Origin: Chryseobacterium oranimense
Lineage (GTDB): Bacteria > Bacteroidota > Bacteroidia > Flavobacteriales > Weeksellaceae
DNA: 64,000 bases
Assembly: GCF_900129755.1 (NCBI RefSeq)
Contig: NZ_FQWT01000003.1
Coordinates: 372,001-436,000 of the forward strand
Reading direction: 5' to 3'
Part shown: piece after piece, positions 34,619-43,556 of the stretch
How the letters are laid out: each line of letters begins with the position of its first letter
Numbering within the stretch: position 1 is the stretch's first letter
The notes under the pieces: model-generated
Database searches by the model: none
Told to the model about the DNA's origin: nothing
What the model saw: the letters and a program-made list of their open reading frames with translations, nothing else
Position numbers and translations under genes: made by a program

Positions 34619-37312
34619 TTAATTGGAATAAGGCTTTACGTTCTCAATAAAACTAAGATCCGGATTTAAAATTTCCAGGATAAGATTCTTCACAGACTGC
34701 ATGGCATCATCAATATTCCCTTTTTCGAACTGCAGGGAAACCACTCCTTTTTTAGCTTCTGCAAAACTCCAGATGCCTGTTTCTATAGGAAGCCCCCAGA
34801 ATTCCGGAAGGTTCTGAACCACATAATGATAAATACACAACTGGAGAGCCTGTTTCCTTTCACTGTTATGGAAATATTCGGCAACATTGTTTTCGTCTAT
34901 TTTTACCGTGAGATTTTTAATCTTTGCGGTTTTATAATCGATAATTCTCAATGTTCCGTTGAGGCGGTCTATTCTGTCAATAAACCCAAAGAAGGAAATT
35001 TTATCATTGCCATCAAGATAGAAATCTACATTCTCAAATCTTTTTTCAATATCCAGGATTTCTAAAGTATTCCCTTTTTTGATCAGTTCAAGATCATGAT
35101 TCAGGACATTTTCAATTACTTTTTTAGCAATAGCCCGGTGGATATAATTCATGCCTTTTTCGTAGAATTCAGGCTGGTGCTTTAGCTTTTCAATAGCAAC
35201 GTTTATATATTGATCTATTCCTTTAATTGAATTTTGTAAATTATTTTCTTTTAAAACCTTACCTTTCAGTACTTCATATACTTCTTGAAGTGAATAATGA
35301 ACTAAATTTCCGTAATTTTTTACCGATAATTCTTCTTCTATTTCATCTGTTTCTGAGGTCTTTAATATCTTCGAAAGGTAAAAATCAATAGGATTATAAA
35401 GGTAGCTGGTAAGATGTGAAGCCGATACTTTTTCTTTCCATTTCTGAAGCCTTTCCAGCACGATTGGAGTCTTAAGAATTTCTATCGGCTGAGAAACAAT
35501 AGGCTCGGAAGAATTCTCAATAATAAGATGTTCTATCTGATGAGAACTCTCCATTTCGATCTGGGTAATGAACCTGCTTTTTTCCCCGGTATTCACTCCT
35601 GAACTGAGGGCATTGTACAAAAGATGGACATTTTTGGAATCCTGGATCAGCCTGTAAAAGTGATAGGCATAGATACTGTCGTTTTCCAGGAAAGTATGAA
35701 GGTCAAAATATCTTCTGATATCAAACGGAATGTACGTATTCTGAGAATTTCCCAAAGGAAGTTTCCCTTCATTCACAGAAAGCATAATGACATTTTCGAA
35801 GTTCAGAAGACGGGTTTCCAGAAGTCCCATAATCTGGAGCCCACGGAGCGGTTCTCCCTGAAAATCTATACTTTCCGAATTAACGTGCTGGTTGATCAGG
35901 ATTTCCAGCGTCTCCATTTTGATCTCAAAATCATACGGACTGAGCTGGTTTTTAATGATCCTGAAAGCATTCTCAAAATGGGAAACATTTTCGTACTGGA
36001 TATCGTCTATCTCCAGCCATTTAATCTGCCGGCAGAACTCAATAAGCATATCGAGATAAACACCTGTATGATCAGCTTTTTTAAGGAGTCCGTAATACGA
36101 AAGCCCGCTCAGAAGCTCTTCTAAAAGCTTTTTTGATATATAAACTATATTTCTTTCCTCTACTTTCGTCCTGAAATTACTGATAATCAGCTCATCTTCA
36201 GCAGATTTCGGAAGCTCTTCAAGGATCGGGAAAATATCTCTGTAATAATAGGAAGATTTATTTTTCTCCAGCTGTTTCTGAAGATAGAACAGCTGTTTTA
36301 CCGCATTGGAAAAAGAAAGATTCTTCAGCGGAAAACCCATGGTAATATTCAGGTTTTCAACCCCATACATTACATCTAAGCTTGCAGGAAGAAGGTTTTC
36401 GTCCAATAAAACCACAGCGGTATTGGAATAGGTTTTATTTTCAATTTCCTTGAATATTTCAGGCAGCACCTTGGTCTGCGTCACATTACCGGAGACTTCA
36501 TAGACTTTGATATTTTTAGGCTGGTTAAAGTCATCTTCTATCCACTGAAATGCCCTGTTATCATCAAATTCCTTCCACATTTTATGGTTCCTGAGGAATT
36601 TTCCTGCCTCCTGTCTTTCATCATCAAAATAATAATGATCCGCCTGAAAGAAACACTGCGCTTTATTCCACCGCAGCAGATTTCTTACCAGCTTCTCTTC
36701 TACCGGCGTAAAGGCATTGAAGCCACAGAATACAAAATGCTCGGAAGTAGCTTCAGCGAAACCAGCAATCTTCGCTTTAGCCGTTTCATGGATCATCCCG
36801 GAAGTCGCCCAGTTTTTCTCCTGCAGTTTTTTCTTTAAAGCTGGGAGAAAAATATTCATGTTCTGCCAGAAATTAAGGAATTTTTTGCGGGGAACGTCAT
36901 CGTCTTCGCCTAAGTCCTGAGCCCATTCTTTGATCCTTTCTTCATCAAACATGTACTGCAGTACGGCCTCATCGCTTTCAGAGAACTTCAGGATGTCGTC
37001 CCAGTCTTTCTGCAGGGTCGGAAACCACTTTAAAAAGTCCGAAAAGTCATCTTTAGGGATAAGCCCAAGGCTCCGGTAAACATCAAAGGCAAAAAGCCAC
37101 AAAGAAATTCCCTGGACAGGTTGTTTTTCCGCAATCCTGTCGATCAGTTCTTCTATGGTAAAAAAATTGGGAAGAAACCCTGAGTAATGGTTTTCTTCAA
37201 GGATCTGCCTGATGAACACGATAGGACGTTTTCCGGGCAGAACAATATTGAACTCCGAAAGATCCTGGTTTTGGGCCAGAAGTTCCTGGATGATTTTATT
37301 GAGAAATTTCAA
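34619..37312 (-). CDS. AddB-like PD-(D/E)XK nuclease family protein
   Basis: The 897-residue protein resembles the AddB/RexB side of double-strand-break processing complexes. Its C-terminal nuclease domain has VKNYGNLVHYSLQEVYE (about 675-691) and the PD-(D/E)XK core GFIDRIDRLN plus LRIIDYKTAK (about 768-788). The N-terminal part (VLPGKRPIVFIRQIL) is helicase-like, as in AddB, where the ATPase is inactive. No cysteine cluster of an iron-sulfur nuclease is visible. The start codon is TTG (37310-37312), overlapping the TGA of the upstream gene as TTGA, so translation is coupled. An addA-type helicase is not in this window. Confidence 0.8.
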   Translation of the reverse strand: MKFLNKIIQELLAQNQDLSEFNIVLPGKRPIVFIRQILEENHYSGFLPNFFTIEELIDRIAEKQPVQGISLWLFAFDVYRSLGLIPKDDFSDFLKWFPTLQKDWDDILKFSESDEAVLQYMFDEERIKEWAQDLGEDDDVPRKKFLNFWQNMNIFLPALKKKLQEKNWATSGMIHETAKAKIAGFAEATSEHFVFCGFNAFTPVEEKLVRNLLRWNKAQCFFQADHYYFDDERQEAGKFLRNHKMWKEFDDNRAFQWIEDDFNQPKNIKVYEVSGNVTQTKVLPEIFKEIENKTYSNTAVVLLDENLLPASLDVMYGVENLNITMGFPLKNLSFSNAVKQLFYLQKQLEKNKSSYYYRDIFPILEELPKSAEDELIISNFRTKVEERNIVYISKKLLEELLSGLSYYGLLKKADHTGVYLDMLIEFCRQIKWLEIDDIQYENVSHFENAFRIIKNQLSPYDFEIKMETLEILINQHVNSESIDFQGEPLRGLQIMGLLETRLLNFENVIMLSVNEGKLPLGNSQNTYIPFDIRRYFDLHTFLENDSIYAYHFYRLIQDSKNVHLLYNALSSGVNTGEKSRFITQIEMESSHQIEHLIIENSSEPIVSQPIEILKTPIVLERLQKWKEKVSASHLTSYLYNPIDFYLSKILKTSETDEIEEELSVKNYGNLVHYSLQEVYEVLKGKVLKENNLQNSIKGIDQYINVAIEKLKHQPEFYEKGMNYIHRAIAKKVIENVLNHDLELIKKGNTLEILDIEKRFENVDFYLDGNDKISFFGFIDRIDRLNGTLRIIDYKTAKIKNLTVKIDENNVAEYFHNSERKQALQLCIYHYVVQNLPEFWGLPIETGIWSFAEAKKGVVSLQFEKGNIDDAMQSVKNLILEILNPDLSFIENVKPYSN

Positions 37313-37845
37313 GAGGCTTTATAGCTTTTTAATTGATCCAGTTCTTCAGCAATGAGGGCATTGTATTCTGCCTGTTTTTCTTTATTCATGCCATGTTCTG
37401 TGATTTTATCATAGGACATCTGAAATTTTTTGTAATCATTGGATATCCTGCTGTAAACTGCATTGAAGTTTTTGTTGTAATCAGCGGAAGTTTTGATCTT
37501 TTCCGCTATTTCTTTCCTGAATTTTCTGACGAACAGTTCTGCAATATCAAAATGCTTCTGCTCATGAAGGAGGATATAATCATTAATCCTTTTCGCATCT
37601 TTCCAGGACATATCTTCATTGAAGATAGCGGCAATTTCAATTTTAACCGGAGATTTAGGGTTTGTAGATTTTACAACAGAATACTCCCACCCGCAATGGG
37701 TATAGGCAATTACATCCGTATTGTTTTTTCTGCTTACTGCACTTTTAAAATTATCCCAGACCAGTTTACGATCTTCCTTCCAGATAATTTTTTGTCCGAA
37801 AAGTATATTCGTAAAGAGAAATAGGCCAAGCGAAATCCATTTCAT
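37309..37845 (-). CDS. Secreted DUF922-like putative zinc protease
   Basis: The ATG at 37843-37845 is chosen because it opens a signal peptide (MKWISLGLFLFTNILFG); the longer frame upstream overlaps the neighbouring gene and has no signal. H94-E95-Q-K-H98-F-D100 gives a HExxH zinc motif, as in the DUF922 family of suspected metalloproteases. The mature 160 residues are mostly helical after the motif (AELFVRKFRKEIAEKIK). It sits 2 bases from the end of the upstream lipoprotein gene and overlaps the nuclease gene, so the three are likely one operon, though no shared function is evident. Confidence 0.7.
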   Translation of the reverse strand: MKWISLGLFLFTNILFGQKIIWKEDRKLVWDNFKSAVSRKNNTDVIAYTHCGWEYSVVKSTNPKSPVKIEIAAIFNEDMSWKDAKRINDYILLHEQKHFDIAELFVRKFRKEIAEKIKTSADYNKNFNAVYSRISNDYKKFQMSYDKITEHGMNKEKQAEYNALIAEELDQLKSYKAS

Positions 37846-37847
37846 TA

Positions 37848-38252
37848 TTATTTGACTACAATTGTTTTGGTGATCCAGCTGTTGCTGCCGTTCCAGAATC
37901 TGAAGGTATAGGTTCCTGTCTGGCGCGGATTGAATTTGATCTGGCTGCTTCCTACATGGGTTTCCTGTGTACAAGGTCCTTCTGTAATATATTTATAAGC
38001 GGTAACAGATCTTTGCAAACTGCTGTCGTGAATATAATCATATCCGTAAAACCCCTCACATTGGGACGAATATGTAGAATACGTCTTAATGCTCTGTATT
38101 GAATACACATCCATCGTATCCTTCATGATCTTTACACTGTCGATCCTGATTCGTCCTATGGACTGCACGGTCTGGTAGTCATCATCTTCACAGGAGATAA
38201 AAGCCAGCCCTAAAAACAATACAGAAAATCCAATATTTAAAAGTTTTTTCAT
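37848..38252 (-). CDS. Small lipoprotein of unknown function
   Basis: The start at 38250-38252 gives MKKLLNIGFSVLFLGLAFISC, a lipoprotein signal with C21 as acylated residue; an earlier start would add eight residues before the signal. The mature protein is about 114 residues, with EDDD directly after the cysteine, a surface-export-like acidic patch. The C-terminus (GTYTFRFWNGSNSWITKTIVV) has the look of an immunoglobulin-like beta sandwich. No family recognised. First gene of the run with the DUF922-like and nuclease genes. Confidence 0.7.
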   Translation of the reverse strand: MKKLLNIGFSVLFLGLAFISCEDDDYQTVQSIGRIRIDSVKIMKDTMDVYSIQSIKTYSTYSSQCEGFYGYDYIHDSSLQRSVTAYKYITEGPCTQETHVGSSQIKFNPRQTGTYTFRFWNGSNSWITKTIVVK

Positions 38253-38314
38253 AACCTTAAATTTACTGATTATCAATAATAATTCAGCAAAAATTACAAC
38301 TTAATTTTAAAAAA

Positions 38315-38950
38315 TCAAGAGTTAAAATTGCCTTTTGATACATAAATCACTTTTTTAGTATCAAAAAATTCTTCATCAAAATAGTTTTTAAGGTTGAAGA
38401 TTTCACATTTAATTCCGGCCAGCTCTTCAGCAAGGTCGCCGCCTTTTAAATATAAAACTCCGTTATGTTTGGGATTAATTTGTTCTTTTTCAAATTTTCC
38501 TTTCAGCCATTTCAGGAATTCAGGCATTTGGGTTACTGCCCTGCTGACTACAAAATGGAATTTTTCTTTCACTTTTTCAGCTCTTCCATGAATAGCCGTT
38601 AAATTCGTCAGCCCGATGCCTTCTGCCACTGCTTTCACTACAGTAATTTTCTTTCCGATAGAATCAACTAAAGTAAATTCTGTTTCCGGAAATAAAATGG
38701 CAAGTGGAATTCCCGGGAAACCTCCTCCGGTTCCAATATCCAGAACTTTTGTACCCGGCGCAAATTCCATTATTTTCGCAATTCCCAAAGAATGCAGAAC
38801 ATGTTTCTCATACAGCGAATCCATATCTTTTCTTGAGATCACATTGATTTTTTCATTCCATTCATTATACAGTTTCTCCAGTTGGGAAAACTGCTCGATC
38901 TGCTTCTCTGTAAGATCAGGAAAATATTTTAATAGTAACGATGCTGCCAT
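38315..38950 (-). CDS. rsmG: 16S rRNA (guanine527-N7)-methyltransferase
   Basis: It methylates G527 in the decoding region of 16S rRNA, and loss can give low-level streptomycin resistance in many bacteria. The SAM-binding loop VLDIGTGGGFPGIPLA is at residues 69-84; NVISRKD (36-42) and VVSRAV are also typical of RsmG/GidB. The ATG at 38948-38950 is chosen over an upstream in-frame start that would add seven residues, because it matches the family N-terminus (MAASLLLKYFPDL) and leaves a normal leader after the promoter. It has 211 residues, the usual length. Confidence 0.93.
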   Translation of the reverse strand: MAASLLLKYFPDLTEKQIEQFSQLEKLYNEWNEKINVISRKDMDSLYEKHVLHSLGIAKIMEFAPGTKVLDIGTGGGFPGIPLAILFPETEFTLVDSIGKKITVVKAVAEGIGLTNLTAIHGRAEKVKEKFHFVVSRAVTQMPEFLKWLKGKFEKEQINPKHNGVLYLKGGDLAEELAGIKCEIFNLKNYFDEEFFDTKKVIYVSKGNFNS

Positions 38951-38968
38951 ATGAATTATTATAATCTG

Positions 38969-38999
38969 CAAAAATAAGTTTTATTTCCGTTGTATTCAA
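38969..38999 (-). promoter_or_regulatory. Promoter of rsmG
   Basis: The minus strand has TTG (38997-38999), 20 bases of spacer and TATTTTTG (38969-38976). This fits the Bacteroidota promoter TTG-N19-TAnnTTTG well. Confidence 0.55.
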
Positions 39000-39038
39000 A
39001 TGAAGTTGCTTCGGGGAAACTTTAACAATAAAGTGACA

Positions 39039-40376
39039 TTATCTTGCAATAGCCGGAATAACAGGAACGCTTAAGTTTCCACTTTGGTTAACGGCCTGTA
39101 CTGCAAAAATATAATTATCCTTTGAAAGCGGAATTTTAATGGTGAGTTCTTTAGTAAAGAGCTTTTTCTGCCACAAGGGACTATCCGTTTCTCTTACCAG
39201 GACATAATATCCAATCGGGAAACCGGATTTCGGCCTTTCCCATTGCAGTACAGTAGAATTGGTAAGTTCTTTCACGTTTACTTCTACCTGTTCAGGTTTA
39301 GAGGGAGCTTTTGCGAGACTGGCCAGAACTGCAATATTCGCAGCCACATTCCTTTTCAGGTAATTGTAATCTATATACTGGGGAAGGTCTCCGTATTGTT
39401 TGTTATGCTCCGTTCTGATATCCTGATGCTGACGGTCATAATTCTCATAATATTCCGTGAGCCTTACCGAAGGAAATCCCTGGGTGACGAAACTTGAATG
39501 ATCGCCTCCGCGCAGAAACCTGTCGTTTCTGTAAATCAGTTTTACCTCAAGCCCTTTCACATATTCTTCTGCAATTTCCTTAATATACCGGGCGAGCTGC
39601 CTGGAATCTCCATCGTTTTCAAGCCCCAGGTTTCTTATATTCATTGCTTTTTTATCCAGGTCCACATACGGCATCCCTTCACTGAAAACCCTCAGCGTAC
39701 GGTTATTGATCTTCCCGGTTTCTCCTTCTTCAGCGTTTCCGATCATATCGTTATTAAGGACTGCTTCTATCTGTAGATTTTCTTTTTTTGCCTTGTCTGC
39801 AAGTAGTTTAGACCCTAGCAATGACTGTTCTTCACCGGAAAAAGTAACGAAAATAACAGATGCGGGAAAAGAAGACCTGCTCAGAATTCTCGCCGATTCT
39901 ATCACAGCACTTACCCCACTCCCGTCATCATTAGCACCGGGAGCAAACGAGGTTCTGTTCATAACATCTGTGACCCGTGAATCCAGGTGCGCGGAAATCA
40001 GGAAAATCCTTTTATCATTTGGATCTGTTCCTTTCAGAAAAGCAATGGGATTTCCCAGACTGGTAATCTTGTCTACTCTTTTTCCATCAGGCTGAATATC
40101 CTCTTGCTGCAGGTACACCTCCATTCTTCCTCCTGAATTTTTGGCATAGTCTTTAAACTTTCCCAACACCCAGCTTCTTGCTGCTCCTATTCCCTGGTTT
40201 TTATCATCCACTGAGCTTAAAGTATGCCTGGTATGGAAGCCTACAAGGCTATTAATATAAGATTTTAAAGAATCTGAGCTCACTTCGGAAACGTATTTCT
40301 TTATTTCTTCATCTTTTGTTTTTATTTGGGAAAAACTTACAAAAGGAACCAACAATAAAAGGAGAGAATATTTCAT
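39039..40376 (-). CDS. Secreted M28 family zinc aminopeptidase with fibronectin-III end
   Basis: The ATG at 40374-40376 is chosen over a GTG two codons upstream. Residues 1-16 are a signal peptide. All M28 metal ligands and the base are present: H130 in SAHLDS, D150 in GANDDGSG, E182/E183 in FSGEEQ, D210 in NNDMIG and the histidine in RGGDHSSF. Residues 355-445 form a fibronectin type III domain (STVLQWERPKSGFPIGYYVLV in part). It should trim peptides in the periplasm or outside the cell. Unlike the tandem peptidases at 50-54 kb, it belongs to the shorter aminopeptidase branch. Confidence 0.87.
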   Translation of the reverse strand: MKYSLLLLLVPFVSFSQIKTKDEEIKKYVSEVSSDSLKSYINSLVGFHTRHTLSSVDDKNQGIGAARSWVLGKFKDYAKNSGGRMEVYLQQEDIQPDGKRVDKITSLGNPIAFLKGTDPNDKRIFLISAHLDSRVTDVMNRTSFAPGANDDGSGVSAVIESARILSRSSFPASVIFVTFSGEEQSLLGSKLLADKAKKENLQIEAVLNNDMIGNAEEGETGKINNRTLRVFSEGMPYVDLDKKAMNIRNLGLENDGDSRQLARYIKEIAEEYVKGLEVKLIYRNDRFLRGGDHSSFVTQGFPSVRLTEYYENYDRQHQDIRTEHNKQYGDLPQYIDYNYLKRNVAANIAVLASLAKAPSKPEQVEVNVKELTNSTVLQWERPKSGFPIGYYVLVRETDSPLWQKKLFTKELTIKIPLSKDNYIFAVQAVNQSGNLSVPVIPAIAR

Positions 40377-40573
40377 ACCCACTGAATATTTAGATAGCTA
40401 AATATACAAAAACATAATATTGGCTACAGCTTTTCATTTCCATGTTTTTAAGAACTGAGTATTTTGGAAGAAAAGTATAAAAGACTATACTTTAATGATT
40501 AAAATTTTAAAAAACCTGATAAAAATCTTTTTTCCTGTACCACTTTTATTTCCCGGAAATAACGTTTTTATTA

Positions 40574-40581
40574 TATATTTG
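40574..40581 (+). promoter_or_regulatory. Putative -7 box for the aminotransferase gene
   Basis: TATATTTG matches TAnnTTTG, 20 bases before the ATG at 40602. No clear -33 TTG. Confidence 0.45.
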
Positions 40582-40601
40582 TTTAAATTCAAAAACATCA
40601 T

Positions 40602-41798
40602 ATGGATAAACTTTCAGATAGAGTAAAAAGATTAGGTTACTCACAGACTTTCGTAATGTCGAACAAAGCAAGAGAAATGAAAGCCGCCGGCATTGACGTG
40701 ATTAGTCTTACTCTTGGCGAACCGGATTTTGATGTTCCGGATAATATCAAACAGGCCGCTTTTGATGCGATCAACCAGAATTACAGCCACTACTCTCCTG
40801 TTCCCGGGTTTCTTGAGCTTCGTGAAGCGGTAGCCTACAAATTAAAAAGAGACAACCACCTTGAATATAAACCTTCCCAGATCTGTGTTTCCAACGGAGC
40901 TAAACAAGCTATTTTAAATGTACTTGCCTCTGTGATCAATGATGGTGATGAAGTACTTCTTCCTGCACCTTACTGGGTAAGCTACGATGAGATGGTAAAA
41001 ATGATGGGCGGAAATTCGGTAATGCTTCCAACCTCTTATGTTACAGATTTTAAAATTACAGCTGAACAGCTTGAAGAAGCTATAACAGATAAAACAAAAG
41101 CAATTCTTTTCAGCTCGCCGTGTAACCCGTCCGGTGGATATTACACCTATGATGAACTGAAATCCATGGCGAAAGTTATTGCCAAATATCCTCATGTGAC
41201 GATCATTTCGGATGAAATCTATGAGTATATCAATTACGAAACGAAAACAACATCCATTGCCCAGTTTCCTGAAGTTTATGAACAGACTGCTGTAATCAAC
41301 GGGATGTCTAAAGCATTTGCCATGACCGGATGGAGAATCGGTTATTCCGCCTGTCCTGAATGGCTGGCAAAAGCCTGTGAAAAAATTCAGGGACAGATGA
41401 CCAGCGGAGCCAATACAATGGCGCAGAGAGCTTCTATTACCGCTTTAAAAACAGACCCTTCAGAATACAGATACATGATTGATGCGTTTCAGAAAAGAAG
41501 AGATCTGGTGTATGATCTGATGAAGGAAATCCCAGGATTTAAAGTACTGCTTCCAAAAGCCGCCTTTTATTTCTTCCCGGATATCTCCTATTATATCGGA
41601 AAAACACTGAACGGTACGGAAATCAAAGATTCCGATGACTTCGCGATGTTCTTATTGGAAAATGCCCATGTAGGATGTGTAGGCGGAGTTTCTTTCGGAA
41701 GCCCTGAATGCATCAGATTTTCCTATGCAGCTTCTGAGGAAGACCTGAGAGAAGCGATGAAACGAATCAAGGATGCACTGGCACCATTCAATTCATAA
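40602..41798 (+). CDS. Class I PLP-dependent aspartate aminotransferase
   Basis: It belongs to the class I/II aminotransferases of the bacterial aspartate type, exchanging amino groups between aspartate and 2-oxoglutarate. The PLP-binding lysine is K237 in NGMSKAFAMTGWR. SLTLGEPDFDVP (35-46), SNGAKQAILN, CNPSGG and RIGYSA are family signatures. The 398-residue length is standard. Broad specificity, for example toward aromatic amino acids, cannot be excluded from sequence. It is a single gene with terminator. Confidence 0.9.
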   Translation: MDKLSDRVKRLGYSQTFVMSNKAREMKAAGIDVISLTLGEPDFDVPDNIKQAAFDAINQNYSHYSPVPGFLELREAVAYKLKRDNHLEYKPSQICVSNGAKQAILNVLASVINDGDEVLLPAPYWVSYDEMVKMMGGNSVMLPTSYVTDFKITAEQLEEAITDKTKAILFSSPCNPSGGYYTYDELKSMAKVIAKYPHVTIISDEIYEYINYETKTTSIAQFPEVYEQTAVINGMSKAFAMTGWRIGYSACPEWLAKACEKIQGQMTSGANTMAQRASITALKTDPSEYRYMIDAFQKRRDLVYDLMKEIPGFKVLLPKAAFYFFPDISYYIGKTLNGTEIKDSDDFAMFLLENAHVGCVGGVSFGSPECIRFSYAASEEDLREAMKRIKDALAPFNS

Positions 41799-41830
41799 AT
41801 TAGACTGCATAAAACCAGTATAAAGTAAAC

Positions 41831-41857
41831 AAAAAGCTCTGATTTCAGGGCTTTTTT
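41831..41857 (+). terminator. Terminator after the aminotransferase gene
   Basis: AAAAAGCTCTG pairs with CAGGGCTTTTT, with one T-G wobble, and a T-run follows. Confidence 0.7.
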
Positions 41858-41906
41858 CCTATAATTTGATTAAAAACAATTATAGATTTTATTTATCAAT
41901 ATTGAT

Positions 41907-41937
41907 TTGTTCGATAGATGAAATATTTATATCTTTG
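41907..41937 (+). promoter_or_regulatory. Promoter of the peroxiredoxin gene
   Basis: TTG (41907-41909), 20 bases of spacer and TATCTTTG (41930-41937) fit the Bacteroidota consensus. The ATG is 33 bases downstream of the -7 box. Confidence 0.6.
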
Positions 41938-41969
41938 CACAAGAAAATTTAATATAAAAACAGAAAATT

Positions 41970-42602
41970 ATGTCTTTAGTAGGAAAAAAATTCCCAAATG
42001 TAACCATTGATGCCATGTCTGAAATGGGTGATGATCTTAGAATCAACATTCTTGAAGAAGCAACTTCCAACCAGCAAAAAGTACTCTTATTCTGGTATCC
42101 TAAAGATTTCACTTTCGTATGTCCTACAGAGCTTCACGCTTTCCAGGATGCTTTAGGTGAATTCGAAAAAAGAAACACAAAAGTAATCGGTGCTTCTTGC
42201 GATACTAATGAAGTACACTTTGCATGGCTGAACACTGCAAAAGATAATGGTGGTATCGAAGGGGTAACTTACCCGCTTTTAGCTGATACTCACAGACAGC
42301 TGGCTAACATTTTAGGAATTGTAGATCAGGATTTTGAATACAATGAAGAAGGTGAAGAAACTTTCACAGGTTCTAACGTAACTTACAGAGCAACTTATCT
42401 TATTGACGAAACGGGAAAAATCTTCCATGAGTCTGTAAACGATATGCCGTTAGGAAGAAACGTAAAAGAATATTTAAGACTAATCGACGCTTACACCCAC
42501 GTTCAGAAGCACGGTGAAGTATGTCCTGCGAACTGGGAAGAAGGAAAAGATGCAATGAAAGCAGACAGAAATTCTACAGCAGAATATTTAGCAAAGAACT
42601 AA
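41970..42602 (+). CDS. 2-Cys peroxiredoxin (AhpC/Prx1 type)
   Basis: It reduces H2O2 and organic peroxides through a peroxidatic cysteine, C51 in FTFVCPTE, and a resolving cysteine, C185 in GEVCPANW. KVLLFWYPKDF and YRATYLID are also of this family. The 210-residue length fits the Prx1/AhpC group with a C-terminal arm. A thioredoxin-like protein and a small partner gene follow after its terminator and could recycle it; AhpF is not nearby. Codon use is biased to preferred codons, suggesting high expression. Confidence 0.93.
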   Translation: MSLVGKKFPNVTIDAMSEMGDDLRINILEEATSNQQKVLLFWYPKDFTFVCPTELHAFQDALGEFEKRNTKVIGASCDTNEVHFAWLNTAKDNGGIEGVTYPLLADTHRQLANILGIVDQDFEYNEEGEETFTGSNVTYRATYLIDETGKIFHESVNDMPLGRNVKEYLRLIDAYTHVQKHGEVCPANWEEGKDAMKADRNSTAEYLAKN

Positions 42603-42618
42603 AATAATGTGTTAATTT

Positions 42619-42674
42619 GAAAATGAGATAATTTGAAAATTGATCTCAGGATTATATAAAATTATCTCATTTTC
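42619..42674 (+). terminator. 16-bp perfect inverted repeat after the peroxiredoxin gene
   Basis: GAAAATGAGATAATTT (42619-42634) pairs exactly with AAATTATCTCATTTTC (42659-42674). It is A+T-rich, without a strong T-run, so it may also stabilise the mRNA end. Confidence 0.55.
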
Positions 42675-42764
42675 TATTTATTTTTCACACAAAATTGCAA
42701 GGAAACAATTTGTGCCTTTGCCAATTAACACATTTTTAAATTAATAATTTTTCAAATTATCATT

Positions 42765-43073
42765 ATGTACACAGAATTAACAGAAGATACCTTACAGAAT
42801 ATCGTAAACGACAATGAAAAAGTAGTTGTTCAGTACGGGGCAACATGGTGCGGAAACTGCAGAATCATGAAGCCGAAATTTAAAAAACTAGCATCAGAAA
42901 ACGAGGATATCCCTTTTTTATATGTAGATGCTGAAAAACTTCCTGAAAGCAGAAAACTGGCAACCGTTGACAACCTTCCTACCTTTGCAGTTTTTAAAAA
43001 CGGTGAATTGGTAAACCAGGTACAGAGCAACCAGGCCGAAAGTTTAATTAATCTTTTTAAAGAAATACAGTAA
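42765..43073 (+). CDS. Thioredoxin-family protein with WCGNC active site
   Basis: The 102-residue chain is a single thioredoxin fold. The redox pair is C29 and C32 in ATWCGNCRIM, differing from the WCGPC of classical thioredoxin, and the cis-proline turn is in NLPTFAVF. No signal peptide, so it is cytoplasmic. Its last base is shared with the next ATG (TAATG), giving strict coupling to the small protein downstream. Likely it recycles the upstream peroxiredoxin; this rests on gene order. Confidence 0.9.
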   Translation: MYTELTEDTLQNIVNDNEKVVVQYGATWCGNCRIMKPKFKKLASENEDIPFLYVDAEKLPESRKLATVDNLPTFAVFKNGELVNQVQSNQAESLINLFKEIQ

Positions 43074-43321
43074 TGAAATTACCAGTAATCAGACAGTTTT
43101 ACCAGAACCAGACTCCGGAAAACCTTGAAAAAACACTGGAGGTTTTAGAAAGTTTCTGCGAATTCAGAGGAACCAGTGAAGAGGACCTGAATGTAGCAGG
43201 AGAACTGATCACCAATATCTGCGGCGCTTTGGAAGTACACGCCAGCGTTCAGAACGGTATGAGCGAAAAAGATGCTCTGAATTCTTTTGCACAGAAGGTC
43301 TTAGGATCTATTGATAAGTAA
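43073..43321 (+). CDS. 82-aa protein of unknown function coupled to the thioredoxin gene
   Basis: It starts one base before the thioredoxin stop codon ends (TAATG overlap). The sequence is helical, with LEKTLEVLESFCEFRG and EDLNVAGELITNICGALEV; two cysteines, C28 and C50, could form or carry a redox disulfide, but this is only suggested. No family with known function is recognised. The fixed neighbourhood of peroxiredoxin, thioredoxin and this gene suggests a role in peroxide defence. Confidence 0.7.
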   Translation: MKLPVIRQFYQNQTPENLEKTLEVLESFCEFRGTSEEDLNVAGELITNICGALEVHASVQNGMSEKDALNSFAQKVLGSIDK

Positions 43322-43447
43322 TTTTTATTGAATCATAGATTTAATCATTAAAGATTACTAACCACAATACTACTGAGGTTTTCCTCGACACTATATTTTC
43401 TCAATTCTTTAATTTTATTTTAAACATTTGTACAAAGCTTCTGTAAT

Positions 43448-43483
43448 ATGCCATTGCTGATGCTGTTGACGTTGTTTCTATAA
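43448..43483 (+). CDS. Possible leucine-rich leader peptide (MPLLMLLTLFL)
   Basis: The 11-codon frame ATG to TAA has six leucines, using TTG, CTG and CTA, which are not the preferred codons of this A+T-rich genome. A terminator hairpin begins 16 bases later. This is the layout of a leucine attenuator, but no biosynthetic gene follows on the same strand and no clear promoter or ribosome-binding site is seen. Could be chance. Confidence 0.3.
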   Translation: MPLLMLLTLFL

Positions 43484-43498
43484 TTAAAGAATCCAATT

Positions 43499-43531
43499 AA
43501 AATCCCGGTAAATATTACCAGGATTTTTTTT
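43499..43531 (+). terminator. Terminator hairpin after the small ORF, plus strand
   Basis: AATCC(C)GGTAA pairs with TTACC(A)GGATT with one mismatch, then eight Ts. It ends either the peroxide-defence transcript or the short leader transcript. Confidence 0.7.
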
Positions 43532-43556
43532 GTTTAATAACTTAATTAAAACACTA

